Positions 12,955 through 15,203 of a stretch of DNA of 15,203 bases are shown piece after piece. The stretch lies in contig CAZWPO010000045.1 in assembly GCA_964635975.1 (NCBI GenBank), positions 1 to 15,203 on the forward strand, written 5' to 3'. Source of the stretch: UBA5314 sp964635975 (GTDB taxonomy: Bacteria > Bacillota > Syntrophomonadia > Syntrophomonadales > Syntrophomonadaceae). Position numbers and translations under genes: made by a program. A model generated the notes under the pieces. It did not search any database, was not told the origin of the DNA, and was given only the letters and a program-made list of their open reading frames with translations. Every line of letters begins with the position of its first letter. Positions within the stretch are counted from its first letter, which is position 1.

Positions 12955-15203
12955 TTAAACTACCTTTTCCAAGCGGGCAGCTGATACCTTGTATTCAGGA
13001 ATACCCGCAACAGGATCTAATGATTCCGGGGATGAATTGGTCAAAACATTGGCTGCAGCTTCAGAAAAATGGAAGAAGGTAAATATCACATTTTCGGGTA
13101 AAATGTCTGTGACCTTGGCAGCTAGCTCGATAGCTCCGCGCCGGGTCACTACCCGCACTTTTTCCCCATTTTCAACGCCAATCCGCGCAGCCAGGGCTGG
13201 ATTAATCTGTATCTCATTGGCAGGTTGAATAGCATCCAGACCAACGGAACGCCGGGTCATAGTCCCGGTGTGGTAATGGTACAGACTGCGTCCAGTTGAA
13301 AGAATCAGCGGGAATTCTTCATCAGGCAATTCCGCTGCTTCTTTAAATTCAATCGCACTGAAAAGACCGAGGCCCCGGGTGAACTTTTCTCCATGCAGGA
13401 CCGGGGTTCCCGGATGTTCTACGGTTGGACAAGGCCACTGCAGACCGGATCCCTCGAGACGATCATAGGTCATACCAGCATATGAAGGAGTTAATGTCCG
13501 GATTTCCTCGAAAATCTCTTCTACAGAGTTGTAAGCCATCGGGTATCCCAAGCGTGTAGACAGGTCGCAGAGGATCTGCCAATCCTGCCGCGCATCCCCG
13601 CGCGGAGAAATGGCCCGGCGCACCAGCTGTACCCGTCGCTCAGTATTCGAGAATGTGCCGTTCTTTTCTGCGAAGGTAACTCCGGGGAGAACTACATCGG
13701 CCTTTTGAGCAGTTTCGGTCAGGAATATATCCTGTACCATCAAAAAGTCCAGATTCTCAAGTGCTTCTTCGACGTGCTCCAGGTCAGGATCGCTGACCAT
13801 GGGATTCTCACCGATGACAATAAGACCCTTGAGGTCGCCATGGTGTGCCTTGTTGATAGCTGCGGTCAGAGTTAAGCCGTTGTTGGGGGATAGTGAAACT
13901 CCCCAGGCTTTCTCAAATTTCTCCTGAACTTCTTTATTGGTAACGGCCTGATAAGCTGTGTATACGACAGGCAGGGCCCCCATATCACAGGCGCCTTGTA
14001 CATTGTTTTGACCGCGTAGAGGATTGACCCCGGTTCCAGGTTTGCCGATGTTGCCGGTTAGCATGGCCAGGTTGCATGCCGATTTTACGTTGTCGGTACC
14101 GGTGCTGTGCTGAGTCAAGCCCATAGCATAGCATATCGATGCCCTGTCAACGCTGGCGTAAATACGGGCGGCCTTCTGGATATCCTCGGCAGGCACACCG
14201 GTGATTTTCGAAACTACTTCCGGTGTGTATTTAGCGATTACTTCAGCCATGGCTTCGTAACCTTCGGTGCGATTATCGATGAAATCTTTGTTTAAAAGAC
14301 CCTCGCTGATTATAACGTTCATCATACCGTTTAGCAATGCCACATCAGTCCCCGGACGGAACTGCATATAAACATCAGCCATTTCAGCCAGTTCGATGCG
14401 CCTCGGATCTGCCACTACCAGCTTGGCTCCGTTTTGACGAACATTGCGTTTGATTTTATAACCGATAACCGGATGGTTTTCGGTAGTATTTGTTCCAATA
14501 AGGAATACACATTGAGCATCGTTTTGTAGCTCATTAATAGAATTGGTCATAGCTCCACTACCAAATGCTGCCCCCAGACCGGCGACAGTAACGGAGTGTC
14601 AGAGACGGGCGCAGTGGTCGACGTTGTTCGTGCCGATGGCTGCGCGCATCAGTTTTTGAGCCAGATAATTTTCCTCATTGGTTACGCGGGCAGATGAAAA
14701 CATAGCCAGTGAATCCGCACCGTCTTTCGCTTTAATCTCCTTAATGCGGGAGGCAGCAAAGTCAAGGGCTTCATCCCAGCTAGCCGGCCTTAACTCACCA
14801 TTTTCGCGAATCAAGGGAGTGGTGAGGCGATCTGGAGAAACGATGAAATCCCAGCCGAAGCGTCCTTTTACACAGAGGGCGCCCTGGTTGACAGGGCTGG
14901 CATTATGATCCCGGATGGAACTTACTCCGACCACGTTATCATCTTTAACATTGAGCTGCAGAGTGCAACCGGTACCGCAATAGGTACAAGTGGTAGCAAC
15001 TTTCTCAACCTGGTAAGGTTTTCCTTTGCCTGCGGAAATCTTGCTGTTTAAGGCACCCACGGGGCATACCATAACGCATTGTCCGCAGAAGACACAGGGA
15101 GAATCCTGCAGGTTGCCGTTAAAGCTGGTGGCGATTCGCGCATGATGGCCGCGATCTTCAACATTGATTGCTTGAGCACCGGTTATATCTTCGCAAGCTC
15201 TGA
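12955..15203 (-). CDS. fdhA: Selenocysteine-containing formate dehydrogenase catalytic subunit (5' end outside the window)
   Basis: The enzyme interconverts formate and CO2 at a molybdenum or tungsten bis-pterin site. The visible part (748 residues) begins in the iron-sulfur extension: the last Cys of one cluster (RACED), then CVFCGQCVMVCP (window residues 36-47). The catalytic domain opens with its own cluster CTYCGTGC...CVKG (C72, C75, C79, C110, Lys112). Sec is window residue 201, encoded by TGA 14601-14599 in the context DHCARL-U-HSVTVAGLGA, the same surroundings as Sec in known FdhF/FdhA. Translation stays in frame to TAA at 12957-12955. The C-terminal pterin-binding domain shows HYHTGTMTRR. 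The extended N-terminus matches the NAD- or ferredoxin-linked type of acetogens and syntrophs; about 100-150 residues are missing beyond the edge. An automatic annotation would split it into two genes at the TGA. It forms an operon with focA. Confidence 0.94.
14568..14601 (-). promoter_or_regulatory. SECIS element of fdhA (selenocysteine insertion)
   Basis: Read on the - strand, TGA (14601-14599) is followed by a hairpin with stem CTGTCGCC (14588-14581) and GGGGGCAG (14575-14568), with one G/G mismatch and one G-T pair. The apical loop is GGTCT (14580-14576). The loop starts 18 bases after TGA, the same distance and the same GGUCU as in E. coli fdhF, where SelB binds. This supports recoding of TGA rather than a broken gene. 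Confidence 0.85.

Noticed and set aside
14599..14601. Nonsense mutation or pseudogene in formate dehydrogenase
   Set aside because: The TGA sits at the catalytic Sec position, with a SECIS loop at the standard distance and an intact frame afterwards.
1..15203. CRISPR array, toxin-antitoxin pair, prophage genes or integrase
   Set aside because: No regularly spaced repeats, cas genes, phage structural genes or recombinase were seen on either strand.

Overview
The window looks like chromosomal DNA of an anaerobic, spore-former-type Firmicute (class Clostridia). A syntrophic or acetogenic lineage such as the Syntrophomonadaceae is a plausible guess, but that is inference. The reasons are strong Shine-Dalgarno sites throughout, a selenocysteine-containing formate dehydrogenase, a formate/nitrite-family channel, a methylenetetrahydrofolate reductase carrying the cysteine-rich C-terminal domain known from acetogens and syntrophs, and a tadA/tRNA-Ser neighbourhood.

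Left edge (1-815, + strand): the 3' part of tRNA-Arg(CCT), tadA, tRNA-Ser(CGA), tRNA-Ser(GGA) and an intrinsic terminator. The tadA reading frame runs 56 bases into the first tRNA-Ser gene.

Accessory region (about 816-9400, + strand, visibly more AT-rich towards the right): a decayed IS3-family orfA/orfB remnant, then two cassettes each led by a TetR-family repressor. Cassette 1 is TetR - CPBP membrane protease - MFS exporter - membrane-anchored alpha/beta hydrolase. Two copies of a 15-bp operator are visible, one on the tetR promoter and one ahead of the CPBP gene. Cassette 2 is TetR - membrane-anchored serine beta-lactamase-like hydrolase - CPBP protease, with a perfect 25-bp-arm inverted repeat directly ahead of tetR. 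Both cassettes pair a CPBP protease with a secreted or membrane-bound serine hydrolase, which suggests an inducible envelope-stress, detoxification or self-immunity role. No integrase is seen.

The accessory block ends at an unrecognised, strongly structured RNA-like locus (about 9447-9549) followed by a perfect intrinsic terminator. Its 3' end and terminator align without gaps, 25 of 30 bases, with the 3' end and terminator of tRNA-Ser(GGA). The accessory genes are therefore bracketed by related tRNA-end sequences.

C1 metabolism region (about 9860-15203): a metF-like gene on the + strand whose only start with a good ribosome-binding site is a rare ATT codon. It converges on a - strand operon fdhA-focA. 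fdhA runs off the right edge and has an in-frame TGA read as selenocysteine, followed by a SECIS-like hairpin. Together these genes handle formate oxidation or CO2 reduction, formate movement across the membrane, and the methylene-to-methyl step on tetrahydrofolate.
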